A DNA stretch of 40,074 bases from Verrucomicrobiota bacterium (GTDB taxonomy: Bacteria; Verrucomicrobiota; Verrucomicrobiia; Limisphaerales; SIBE01): assembly GCA_016190065.1 (NCBI GenBank), contig JACPRI010000219.1:1-40074 (forward strand), in the 5' to 3' direction. Positions 1 through 7,902 of this stretch are shown here, piece by piece. The translations under genes and the position numbers were made by a program. Within the stretch, counting starts at the first letter, position 1. Every line of letters starts with the position of its first letter. Under the pieces are notes generated by a model that was not told the origin of the DNA, did not search any database, and was given only the letters and a program-made list of their open reading frames with translations.

Positions 1-1037
1 AGCATCTCGTCCGAGAAAACCGGGTTGTTTCTCCGGGCGAGCAAACTCGTGAGTTGAAAATGTTCTACCTCCTTGGACGCCCCGGGTGCCTGGAAAACGA
101 ATTGATCGTCCGCGATTGGATCATTCAGGCGGACGCCGCTGGGCGCGGTCGTGACTTTCAAGATGTTGGTGTTGACGATGGTGTAGGGTCCCAGTTTGGC
201 GAGCTCGCTGGCCACCACGGTGAAGTCTTCGACCATCTTTAGAATTTGGCCATTTTCCCGATTCACCCAGGCCTTGATGGCGAGTCTGAATGGAGTGCGT
301 TGGAATTCCCAGGTCAGGGCGTAGGCTGGTCTGCCATTGAGCGCCACACGCCCGCCGAACTTCAGGTTCTTCGCTCTTTTGAAGAGCTGCTGCGCATCAC
401 CAGCCAGGACGACCTGATAGTAGTCCAAGACGCCCCGCAGTCCGAGCCAGGAATGATTCAGGAGACGATCGAAGTTGTCCGAGATGCTGCCGGCTTCGCG
501 CGTGATGTATTGATTCTCGAAACGCGACACATAGGTCCAGGTTTTCTGGCCGTCACAGACCATCTGGACTTCGACCTGCTCCGATTTGAAGCGGAGGTTC
601 AGCTTTCCGGGCTTCTCCACCAGGAGCGAGCCGGACATCTCGAAAAGCCGCTTCCGACCTTCGACCTCGACTTCCTGGGTGATGAAGACCTTGTCCTGAT
701 ACGATTTCATCTGATCGTAAACGGCACCCAAGCTGGTCAAGGCGTGATGTTCTTCGCGTTTTTTCGCGTCGTCGAGCAACACCCAGACTGCGGCACCGAT
801 CGCACTCAACGCCAAAGCCAGATCGATGAACCCTTTGACGCGTCCCTTCCGGTGGGCCGGCGCTGGGGGCATGGGCGGAAATCCGGCTTGGGCATAAACA
901 GGCGCGGGCGGAGCATTGAAGAACGGCACCAGAAGCTGGGCCTGGCAGACTGGACACTGGATTTGCGTGCCGCTCAGGCTCTCCTCGCAAGCCAGGTGCT
1001 GACCGCACCGGTAACAATTGAACTTGTATTCGGCCAT
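1..1037 (-). CDS. Zinc-ribbon, membrane-anchored LolA-like (DUF2092-type) protein, 3' end beyond window
   Basis: The frame opens with ATG at 1037 (protein start MAEYKFNC) and stays open for 345 codons to the window edge, so the C-terminus is missing. The N-terminus is a zinc ribbon with cysteines at about 8, 11, 28 and 31. A Pro/Ala linker follows, then one membrane segment at about residues 58-75. The rest looks like a periplasmic domain of the LolA/DUF2092 type: it has the style of a lipoprotein-sorting beta sheet, with the stretches EKPGKLNLRFKSE and VCDGQKTWTYVSRF. Proteins of this kind are thought to bind lipids or lipoprotein acyl chains; no substrate can be read here. The cytosolic zinc ribbon fused to an exported lipid-binding-like domain is a combination I would expect in PVC bacteria. 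The domain call is by motif recall and moderately sure. Confidence 0.75.
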   Translation of the reverse strand, partial: MAEYKFNCYRCGQHLACEESLSGTQIQCPVCQAQLLVPFFNAPPAPVYAQAGFPPMPPAPAHRKGRVKGFIDLALALSAIGAAVWVLLDDAKKREEHHALTSLGAVYDQMKSYQDKVFITQEVEVEGRKRLFEMSGSLLVEKPGKLNLRFKSEQVEVQMVCDGQKTWTYVSRFENQYITREAGSISDNFDRLLNHSWLGLRGVLDYYQVVLAGDAQQLFKRAKNLKFGGRVALNGRPAYALTWEFQRTPFRLAIKAWVNRENGQILKMVEDFTVVASELAKLGPYTIVNTNILKVTTAPSGVRLNDPIADDQFVFQAPGASKEVEHFQLTSLLARRNNPVFSDEM

Positions 1038-1330
1038 AGGCGGAGCTCTTTAAGACGCCCTATCCATGAAGTTCGGTGAATCCTGTGGTGTTCTTTCAAC
1101 GAACTAGAAGAAATCCTCCGCTCCGATGCAAGGAATTAAGCTCGGTAAAGACGCAATCCGCCGCCTAACATGCCACGCTCCGAGTGAAGAATTGAAAGAC
1201 TTCGTCGAAATCTTATTGCGTGGCGATGCGATTTGATGCTCAAAGTTTGTTAAAGAGCTATGAATTGAAAGAAGGCTCGTGGCCGGAAGAAGACGATTTG
1301 ACTAAATGATAGATTCTTCTGCTCTCATGA

Positions 1331-2080
1331 ATCCTCCAAAACCACAACTTCCTAGGCGCCGACAATGGCGCCTACACCGTTTTGATGGAACCCAATCAGG
1401 TGAGCGACACAAGCAATGTAACGGTTGCCGCTGGCGTTCTGGGAACTTTCGAGATCAAGCTAACCGTGGTGGCGCGCCCGCCGAACGACGATTTCACCAA
1501 CCGGATTCATCTGGTTGGCTCTTCGGTCGCTGCCGAGGGAACCAACCTCAACGCGAGCCAGGAAACCGGCGAACCGAACCACGCTGGCAAACCAGCAACT
1601 CGATCGGTCTGGTGGTCCTGGACGGCTCCCCAATCCGGCCCGGTGACGATCAGCACGTCGGGCAGCAGCATCGACACGTTGCTGAGCGTTTACGCTGGCG
1701 CCACGGTCGCGAATCTGGTTCCGGTCGCGAACAACGACGACGATCCCGATGGAGGAAGCACCAGCCGGGTGACCTTCCGCGCTGAGGCCGGAACCGAGTA
1801 TCAAATTGCCGTCGATGCGTTCGGCGGTGAAGCGGGCTCGATCAAGCTCAGCCTCATGCTAGAGATGCCGCGGGCCGCGCTGCGCGTCGAGTTATCCGGC
1901 AAGAATCTGGTTCTCTCCTGGCCGGCGCAGGCGACGGGATTTGTCCTTGAGGCGACCGATGATCTTGCGGTGCCCGGTTGGACTCAAGTTTCGGTCACGG
2001 CGGTGATGGTTGGCGAGAGCTTCTCGGTCAAGGTCCCGATTTCTGGCACCAGCAAGATATTCCGGCTGCGCCGGCCGTAG
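1331..2080 (+). pseudogene. 5'-truncated C-terminal fragment of a large PVC surface protein
   Basis: The frame is open from just after a TGA at 1328-1330 to the TAG at 2078-2080. Its first residues (LGADNGAYTV) already read as the end of an Ig-like domain, so the coding region appears to have lost its front; a TTG at 1382 is the best remaining start. Next comes a domain with NDDF, EPNHAG, SVWWSWTAP and YQIAVD, typical of adhesin-like modules repeated in very large secreted Verrucomicrobia proteins. The last 70 residues match the terminal module of such proteins (LVLSWPAQATGFVLEAT, ending FRLRRP). No signal peptide is present. It is most likely a relic of a multi-kilobase gene, although a short secretion-less ORF could still be expressed. 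Confidence 0.6.
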
Positions 2081-2299
2081 CGCCCAACCGGCATAGCCGC
2101 GCGAATGCTTTTCCACACGCCCTGTTTCCCATGTACCTGGTTGAGACGGATTCCACTCCGTTCCACTTCAAGCCTTGTGGTGGACAATTCACCGAGAAGC
2201 GGCGATGGGAATACCGAGGGGTCCTGGTTTTGCCGTCGTCCGTCTTGGGTTCGACGAACGCGTTGTGGTTTAGTCAGGGACGGGGTGGAAACTCGGGTC

Positions 2300-2588
2300 T
2301 TACGTCTTCTGAAATCTCACGATCTCCGGATACTTCGCCCGCGGATTGTCCAGGAGATGATCGTCTTCGCCTTTGAGGTGTTTCTTGAGAAAGGAGAGCA
2401 TGCCGTCGATCATGGCGGCGCCCGCGTGCCGCACGGAATCGGTGGCTTTCTACAGCCAGGTTCCCACGTCGCTGAAGTTCCCGTGATTGGTCATGACATG
2501 GAACGAGACGGACCCGGCTCGCCTTAGTGAACAACCGCAAATCACCGCCCGCCTGGGTGCTGAATTCGTAAAGAAACGGCTTTGGCAA
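2300..2588 (-). pseudogene. Degraded C-terminal fragment, possibly of an alpha/beta hydrolase
   Basis: On the minus strand one frame reads KPFLYEFSTQAGGDLRLFTKA and another continues with SVSFHVMTNHGNFSDVGTWL, so a frameshift lies near 2520. The second frame then meets a TAG at 2450-2452 and carries on as KATDSVRHAGAAMIDGMLSFLKKHLKGE to a natural stop at 2300. The split into two frames plus an in-frame amber codon marks it as a dead gene end. The MLSFLKKHLKG tail is reminiscent of secreted esterase or dienelactone-hydrolase-like proteins. I cannot name the family with confidence. Confidence 0.4.
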
Positions 2589-3029
2589 CGGCGGTGATCA
2601 GGTTGGATTTCGTTCCAGTTTTCGTGATGGTTTCAAGGGTTTGCTGCCCCTGGGCGCATGAAGAGCGCCGGGCTCCATCGTATGCCAGCGAAGTCTCCTC
2701 TCACCGCTATAGCAGCATTTAGCTACTCGATTCGTTCGGAGCCGGACCCATCTTTCAACGCATGTGGAAAAATCGCATCGAACTGCCTTGATTAACCTCA
2801 AGTCCGATCAACGCGTCCTGATCCATTTCGATTTTTGAAAGATCAATCGACACCCGAGCGAATCAAGCGGTAGAGGCTGGCGCCTCGAACCAGAAAAAGA
2901 GAATGCAAACCAAGCGATGAAAATGAGGAAAAGATTTAGCGCCCAGCCAGCATTAGATCATTTCAACGAATGTTTTAACCCTATTTATCGATTAACACCC
3001 CAGGCGCACCATCGGCTAAGAAAGGCCTC
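2589..3029. other. Intergenic stretch with no recognised gene
   Basis: About 440 bases between the hydrolase-like remnant and the next plus-strand gene. Short open frames exist but none resembles a protein. The last 130 bases before 3030 are AT-richer than the surroundings and probably carry the promoter of the downstream gene, but I see no clear -35/-10 pair to mark. Confidence 0.4.
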
Positions 3030-5120
3030 ATGAAAACCAACCCCACTCAACAACAAATCACAAGGCGCGGAAGAATTCTTTCGAGAGTCGCCGGTTCCAT
3101 CGTCATCGGACTGCTGCTGGCGACGCACAGTCTGCCATCCAACGCCGCTTCGCGCGGTCCAGCTCTGGCGTCGCCTCATCCGTTGGATGAAGCCACGCGG
3201 GCTGCGCTGGGAAAAATCTGCGTCGTGACTGCTCCGAACTCGGTAGAGCTGCGATTCGACAAATCGGACGGAAGGCGTTTTGACGCCGAGGAGGCAGCCA
3301 TTGAAGGCGCGGGCGGACCAAAGGAACTTGGACGCAAAATCATGGAGCAGGGAGCTGAATTCGCCGGCGACTGTCCAATTCCTCATCCTGGGCACGCGAT
3401 CATTGCGCTGGGCGCTGCGATTGAAGAGTTGGCGCCGATTGGAGCGATCTTCGGCGTCAATGGCTCAAAGCACGCCACACTCTCGTCCGACCAATTAACC
3501 GAACTGGAGAGCGAGCTTGCGCGAGTTATGAGAACCGTCGGCGTCCACGCCCGGCTGCGCGACGACTTTATGAAACTGGCGAGAGAAAGGACCGGGCGCG
3601 CTCTCATCGTCCGAGACGGTCTCGATCTCGCGACGAAGGATCCGGCGGCCTATGAGGCGCTCGTTCGGGAGGGAGTGCAAACGATTCTGGAACTCGCCCT
3701 TGAGCGCGTCCATCTGCGGCGTTTCGCGAAATCTGACGATTCGTTTGCTTTGGTCGTCAACGCGCGCGCCCGCATCATCCAAACGCGCGAGGCCGCGGTG
3801 TTGTGTGATTTGCCGTTTGAGTACCGGAGCGGTTCGGGATTGTTCCTCGACTGGACTCTGAACCACGCCGACGCTTTCCAGCGGGCCTTTGAGACGGCCA
3901 GCCGGCGATTGGCCGCAGAAATGGTGCGTGTTCTTTTTCTGGAGTCTGGCCACGGCGATGCCCTCGCGCGAGGTGGAACTCAGCACAGCGCACCAAGCCG
4001 CGCAACTCTCCCTCTCACGAACGGAGAGGGCCGTCGTGCCAGAGATGGGAAGCAAGTCAATCTTGCGTCCCACCCCACGACAGCGCGCACCGCTGCGGGA
4101 AGCGGAAAAAACCAGGGGCGCGTTCAGCCGCCGCCTGCGGTGAAAACCCAGGCGGCTCGTGCAAATTCTCCAAAAATTACGTTTGTCGAGAGACCGCCGT
4201 TGGCGTCGCAAATCCTGGCCAACCTGGGCAAGGTCGGGATCATCTCGACGAGCACGTTGCCCCACATCGCGGTCCAGCGGCCGCTTTCGAAAAAGAAAGC
4301 CGCGCTCGAAGCGTGCGACGATGCGCAACAGATTCTGAACGACTATGGGTCTCCGTTTGCGTTGCTCGTAAACGGGCCGATGAACTTCGCCCGAGGCCGC
4401 CGCCCGATCGAAGCCGATGGCGGTGCCGGAGGAACGATCCTTGGTCCGATCGCTGACGCCGCTCTGCGCTCGGGCGCGGCGGTCATTTCGACGCCGATCG
4501 GGATTGGCGTTGGTCTTGGGGGACAGGCTTACGGCGCGGCCCATGGTTTGTCGGATAAAGCCCTTCGAGCCACCGACAACGCGGTGACTCGGGCGGTCAC
4601 GGAAGCCCATCCGCAGGATTCGCTGCGCGCGGAAGTTCTGCGGCAAGCTCAGCAACGGACGACTCATCCAATCGCACTGGTCAAAAAACCGTTCCCGGCG
4701 GGAGAAGAAGAAATGTTTTCCCAAATGGCGTGCGTGATGGCCGGCACGCTGGCCTGGGTTCCGGAAGGTCAGACGCCGGCTTATTACCTGACGAGCCAGG
4801 GCATCGATACCGCGCTGGAAATTCAATTGCTTCATCCGGCGTTGAACGGCCAGGGCACGATCAATCCTCCCATGGCATTGTCGATGGACGTGCGCGCGAG
4901 CCTGATTCGAGTGCGCGACCGCGAGCCGCTGTATTCCTTCGCGATGAACTATCGCGGCCCCGAACGCAAATTCGCGGAATGGGCCGCGCACAACGCGCAA
5001 TCTTTGCGTGAGGAACTGGAGCGCTGCTGCCAAACCGTGGCTGCGACAATCGTCGAACAACTGGCGGTCCATGCATGGCCGCGCGAACTCCCGCTCGAAC
5101 TGGTGGATATCAAGCGTTGA
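3030..5120 (+). CDS. Secreted protein of unknown function with two related halves
   Basis: The product has 696 residues. It starts with a basic N-terminus and a hydrophobic signal segment (about 18-40), so it is probably exported. The mature part seems to be an internal duplication. Residues about 58-305 and 388-690 share the order LGK(I/V), a glycine/alanine-rich hydrophobic patch, a helical Leu/Arg-rich stretch, a hydrophobic G(V/I)xTxLE segment, an (A/V)RARII or VRASLI strand, then aromatic-Tyr-Arg (FEYRS and MNYRG), a Trp, and an Ala/Leu-rich helix. A low-complexity Arg/Pro/Ala/Thr linker of about 80 residues joins the halves and contains a small palindromic element. I do not recognise the family. 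The next gene starts one base after this stop, which suggests joint transcription. Confidence 0.75.
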   Translation: MKTNPTQQQITRRGRILSRVAGSIVIGLLLATHSLPSNAASRGPALASPHPLDEATRAALGKICVVTAPNSVELRFDKSDGRRFDAEEAAIEGAGGPKELGRKIMEQGAEFAGDCPIPHPGHAIIALGAAIEELAPIGAIFGVNGSKHATLSSDQLTELESELARVMRTVGVHARLRDDFMKLARERTGRALIVRDGLDLATKDPAAYEALVREGVQTILELALERVHLRRFAKSDDSFALVVNARARIIQTREAAVLCDLPFEYRSGSGLFLDWTLNHADAFQRAFETASRRLAAEMVRVLFLESGHGDALARGGTQHSAPSRATLPLTNGEGRRARDGKQVNLASHPTTARTAAGSGKNQGRVQPPPAVKTQAARANSPKITFVERPPLASQILANLGKVGIISTSTLPHIAVQRPLSKKKAALEACDDAQQILNDYGSPFALLVNGPMNFARGRRPIEADGGAGGTILGPIADAALRSGAAVISTPIGIGVGLGGQAYGAAHGLSDKALRATDNAVTRAVTEAHPQDSLRAEVLRQAQQRTTHPIALVKKPFPAGEEEMFSQMACVMAGTLAWVPEGQTPAYYLTSQGIDTALEIQLLHPALNGQGTINPPMALSMDVRASLIRVRDREPLYSFAMNYRGPERKFAEWAAHNAQSLREELERCCQTVAATIVEQLAVHAWPRELPLELVDIKR
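4010..4030. repeat. Palindrome inside the inter-domain linker of the two-halves protein
   Basis: CCCTCTC and GAGAGGG form a 7-bp perfect stem around a 7-base loop. The same arm sequence recurs in the hairpin at 40024-40053, so this looks like a copy of a dispersed element sitting in a coding region without breaking the frame. Confidence 0.55.
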
Positions 5121-5951
5121 ATGAGGACCGAGCGTATCAGCACATTTCAGGTTCAGGACACGATTCACGCTCAAACAAGGGTTCCCTTCTTTCGACGAGC
5201 GCTCGACAGACGGCGCGAAATGCGGGCACCATATCCCTTCATGCCAAGCCGAACTCTTGTTGTGTTCATGCTCCTCGTGGTAGGAGGCATCACGGCTTTT
5301 GGTTTTTCGACACAGTTCAATTTCGAATCAGCGAGTTTTGAGGCTGTCTTGCAGCGCAGCGGCATGGCCGCGCCGATCGTCTTTTCTTTGCTCATGATTC
5401 TGGGCATTCTCGTTTCTCCCATCCCCACCTCGCCGCTGACGATTCTGTCGCCGAAGCTGTTCGGCATTGGGGGCGGCCTTTTGATCACGCTGCTCAGCGC
5501 CACGATCGGAGCGGTGCTCGCCTTTCTGATTGCGCGCAAACTGGGCGAGCGCTTTTTCGTTCGTTTTCCCCAATACGACAAGTTTCGACCCTGGCTGCCG
5601 CGTGACGTGACCGCGTTCGCCATCTTTCTGCTGCGCCTTCCTCCCAGTCCCACCTTCGACCTCGTGAGTTACCTCGCGGGCTTGACGAACATTTCCCTCG
5701 GGCAGTTCATCGTGGCGACTTTTCTGGGCATGATCCCGGTCACGGCGACGCTTTGTTTCCTGGGCAGCGTCACCCCCACGGTCTGGCTCTTGCCGGGGCT
5801 GGTGGGTCTTTCGCTGTTTGGGCTGGTGCGGTTCGCAAAACGCAGACAAATGAAACTGAATTCGGTTGTTCGACTTGAACAAAAGGCCACGAAGCCAACG
5901 GAGCGAGACGACCTCAGTGGCGGACGGAAGCACCTGCGTGAGGAATCCTGA
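5121..5951 (+). CDS. TVP38/TMEM64-family (VTT domain) inner-membrane protein
   Basis: The product has up to 276 residues. The ATG at 5121 abuts the previous stop, but the start may be the ATG at 5220, just before the first membrane segment (RTLVVFMLLVVGGITAFGF). The core has the DedA/VTT layout: a re-entrant hydrophobic region with PIPTSPLTILSPKLFG, a GxxLAFLIARKLG helix, then FLLRLPPSPTFDLVSYLAGLT and two C-terminal membrane helices. VTT proteins are integral membrane proteins linked to phospholipid scrambling or flippase-like roles and envelope homeostasis; the substrate here is unknown. The charged tail after about residue 240 is probably cytosolic. Confidence 0.85.
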   Translation: MRTERISTFQVQDTIHAQTRVPFFRRALDRRREMRAPYPFMPSRTLVVFMLLVVGGITAFGFSTQFNFESASFEAVLQRSGMAAPIVFSLLMILGILVSPIPTSPLTILSPKLFGIGGGLLITLLSATIGAVLAFLIARKLGERFFVRFPQYDKFRPWLPRDVTAFAIFLLRLPPSPTFDLVSYLAGLTNISLGQFIVATFLGMIPVTATLCFLGSVTPTVWLLPGLVGLSLFGLVRFAKRRQMKLNSVVRLEQKATKPTERDDLSGGRKHLREES

Positions 5952-6126
5952 GAGTGGGAATGTTGGCGAGCCCAATTCAGCAAAACGCTCCGCTCTCCGT
6001 CAACTCCGTTGCCTCCTGTTTAGGTTACTTGCCGTCTCCAGGATGAATCCCGAGCCGGACATCGCGGTTGCTCCTCGCAACCAAAGATCGTTGCCAAGCA
6101 GCCGAGGCTTGATTATCAAGTGGGCC

Positions 6127-7152
6127 ATGGTTACGCCAATTTACGCCCGCTTGCTCGCGCTTGTTTGTTTTGTGGCGGTCTTGCTCCAGGCCTCACCCGG
6201 TGCGGCTGCGCCATCGGGTGACTCGCTCCAAGGCCGGCTCATCAAAAGGCCGGGCTTGTTCACATCATTGACCGAGCCGCCCTGTTCCTATTGCTCGACC
6301 GAAAACCGCAAGGGCTTCGTGGACGGCGCCGACCGCGTGCTCGCCTGGATCCGCGCGGATCACAACGGCGGCGCGATTCCCTTGCGGCATTTTCTCTCCG
6401 GTCCGCGCGTGATCAACGACACCTATGGCCTGTTCTTCTTCGATGCCGACGGCGGCTACGTGAGCGCCTTCAAGAAGGATTACGGCTACGAATTCTACGG
6501 TTGGCTGAACGGCGTGATGATCGTGAAAGGCCCGGACGGCACGCTCTGGTCGGCGCTGAGCGGAATTGCCCTGGACGGGCCGAAGAAAGGCCAGCGGTTG
6601 CAGCGCATCGCCAATTTCATGACCGAATGGGGTTACTGGCTGATGCTGCACCCGGAATCGACCGCCTACAATCTTTACGACGGGAGAAAGTATTCCGTCA
6701 CCGAATTGCCCAAAGACTTGAGCGCCGAAGCCAGGGAATCCATGGGCCAAGTCGATACACGTTTGCAACCGCTGGCGCCCGTCCTCGGCATTGAACGGGG
6801 CCGCAAGAGCAAAGCCTTTCCGTTGGACCCGGGCCGCGAGCGGGCGTGTTACACCGACGAAATCGACGGCGTTTCGTTTGCGGTGTTTTGGTACCAGCCG
6901 ACGCAAAGCGCGATCGCGTTCAACAGCACCGTGGATGGCCGGAAGCTGACGTTTTACGCGGACGACATTTCTCCCGAAACCGCGCCGTTCAAAGACAAGG
7001 AGACCGGCACGCGCTGGACGCTGGCGGGCCGCGCCGTGGACGGGCCTCTCAAAGGAAAAGAGTTGGAATGGGTGCCCGGCGTTCAGTGCCGTTGGTACGC
7101 CTGGGCGGCGACTTATCCCGAGACAGACCTGTTCCGCCAAACTTCCAAATAA
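6127..7152 (+). CDS. Exported DUF3179 protein with two DUF3179-like halves
   Basis: The start at ATG 6127 is chosen because it directly precedes a signal peptide (YARLLALVCFVAVLLQASPGAAA); the upstream in-frame sequence has no protein character. The mature protein (about 315 residues) carries DUF3179 landmarks. The first half has VINDTYG, DGTLWSALSGIALDGPKKG and YWLMLHPESTAYN. The second half repeats the pattern with FAVFWYQPTQSAIAF, GTRWTLAGRAVDGPLKGKEL and WYAWAATYPETDLF. A Cys-x2-Cys pair sits near the mature N-terminus (PPCSYCS). DUF3179 has no known biochemical function. Two hits in tandem in one protein fit an internal duplication. Confidence 0.75.
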   Translation: MVTPIYARLLALVCFVAVLLQASPGAAAPSGDSLQGRLIKRPGLFTSLTEPPCSYCSTENRKGFVDGADRVLAWIRADHNGGAIPLRHFLSGPRVINDTYGLFFFDADGGYVSAFKKDYGYEFYGWLNGVMIVKGPDGTLWSALSGIALDGPKKGQRLQRIANFMTEWGYWLMLHPESTAYNLYDGRKYSVTELPKDLSAEARESMGQVDTRLQPLAPVLGIERGRKSKAFPLDPGRERACYTDEIDGVSFAVFWYQPTQSAIAFNSTVDGRKLTFYADDISPETAPFKDKETGTRWTLAGRAVDGPLKGKELEWVPGVQCRWYAWAATYPETDLFRQTSK

Positions 7153-7205
7153 CCGCGGCGAGCCTCGTTGCTTTTGTTTTGAATTCAGATCTAGCAATCA
7201 GGTTG

Positions 7206-7359
7206 AACAGAAGGGAACGAAGAGAACAAAGGCCCGGAGATTGGGACCAATCAGATTCGGGTGCTCTTGCTTTGAGTCTTTATTCGGTCAGCGCGGCAAA
7301 GAAAGCTGGAGTTTACTCCCAGATCGTCCGGCTCTTCGTTTCCTTCGTTTGCTTTTGTT
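7206..7359. repeat. Long inverted repeat with 9-base periodic arms
   Basis: The left arm at 7206-7232 and right arm at 7334-7359 are complementary and built from near-9-base units of the form AAGnnAACG. They lie between two converging genes. The same arm type occurs in at least four other gaps of this window (13701, 15497, 33967 and 39928). The location could serve transcription termination for both strands. Confidence 0.7.
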
Positions 7360-7378
7360 AAGACCTTAATTGCTGCGG

Positions 7379-7723
7379 CTACGGCCAGAAGAACCTGGCG
7401 AGCGCCACACCCACCAGGGTCGCCAGCGCGGCCAGTTCCAGCGCGGAAATCCCAAAAGCCGTCAGCGCGAGTTTTCGATCCGGCGCCCTTCGGCGTGCTT
7501 GAAGGGCATAACCGAACGCCAACGGCACAGCCGCCATCGTGACGCTTGGACCAAGCGCCGAAAGCGGATGGCCTCAGCAGAACACGAAGCCCAGCCCAAC
7601 TCCGAGCAGAGGCAGAGCGCTCAAACCCAGCGCCAGTTTGCCAGATAATACGCCGGTCCCTCGACTCAAGACAAAGGCTCCGATCCCTCCAATAAGAAGA
7701 GCTGCGAACACAATGGCCGTCAT
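7379..7723 (-). CDS. Small membrane protein with one in-frame UGA (codon 50): candidate selenoprotein or nonsense mutant
   Basis: ATG at 7723 is preceded by an AAAGGA ribosome-binding sequence. The frame runs 114 codons to a TAG at 7379-7381, with a single UGA at 7574-7576. Before the UGA there are two hydrophobic segments (MTAIVFAALLIGGIGAFVL and LGLSALPLLGVGLGFVFC). After it there is GHPLSALGPSV, a third hydrophobic stretch, a basic loop (QARRRAPDRK) and a final membrane helix ending ARFFWP. Coding character is strong on both sides, so either readthrough occurs or the mutation is recent. The gene lies directly downstream of selB on the same strand, and a SECIS-like hairpin follows the UGA. 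Sec would follow a Cys, giving a Cys-Sec pair at the end of a membrane segment. The alternative is a TGG (Trp) to TGA mutation. The family is not recognised. Confidence 0.6.
7541..7559 (-). promoter_or_regulatory. SECIS-like hairpin after the in-frame UGA
   Basis: Starting 14 nt after the UGA, eight paired positions (one a G-U wobble) close a 3-base loop reading GUC. The loop begins 23 nt after the UGA. Known bacterial SECIS hairpins sit just downstream of the UGA, with the apical loop about 16-37 nt away and a G in the first two loop positions; all of this is met. A chance GC-rich hairpin cannot be excluded. Confidence 0.4.
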
Positions 7724-7739
7724 CCATGATCCTTTCGTT

Positions 7740-7760
7740 TGCGAAGATTTGACCTTCGCA
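7740..7760 (-). promoter_or_regulatory. Hairpin in the leader of the UGA-containing gene
   Basis: A perfect 7-bp stem (TGCGAAG / CTTCGCA) with a 7-base loop lies 17-37 bases upstream of the ATG at 7723. A second, AT-rich palindrome (TTCGATTCAAATCGAA, 7782-7797) lies between it and the end of selB. Neither has a T-run, so they are not classic terminators. A role in translation of the small membrane protein is speculative. Confidence 0.35.
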
Positions 7761-7902
7761 CGCGTAACGGGTTCAACATAATTCGATTCAAATCGAAGTC
7801 AAACGCATGCTGGCAATTTCCAGCCACTCGATGAGTCAACCCTCCCATTCCCGCGCTTCTCGCCACAGCATCGTTGTTCTTGGAGGCGGCTTGCTGATCA
7901 TC

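Noticed and set aside
246-1079. A 277-codon plus-strand open frame over the zinc-ribbon gene
   Set aside because: It has no domain character, and the minus frame shows a zinc ribbon, membrane segment and LolA-like domain.
1126-1309. Two overlapping short frames (36 and 27 codons) that could be one frameshifted small protein
   Set aside because: They are too short and unlike any family I know, and no homology can be judged here.
2300-2588. In-frame stop in the hydrolase-like fragment as another recoding case
   Set aside because: The stop is TAG, not TGA, and there is also a frameshift, so it is simple decay.
2598-2801. A 67-codon minus-strand open frame, Arg/Cys-rich
   Set aside because: It has no recognisable domain and codon usage unlike real genes nearby; treated as chance.
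3495-5174. A 559-codon open frame antisense to the two-halves protein
   Set aside because: It is Arg-rich and without domains, the usual mirror of a GC-rich gene; the plus frame has a signal peptide and domain repeats.
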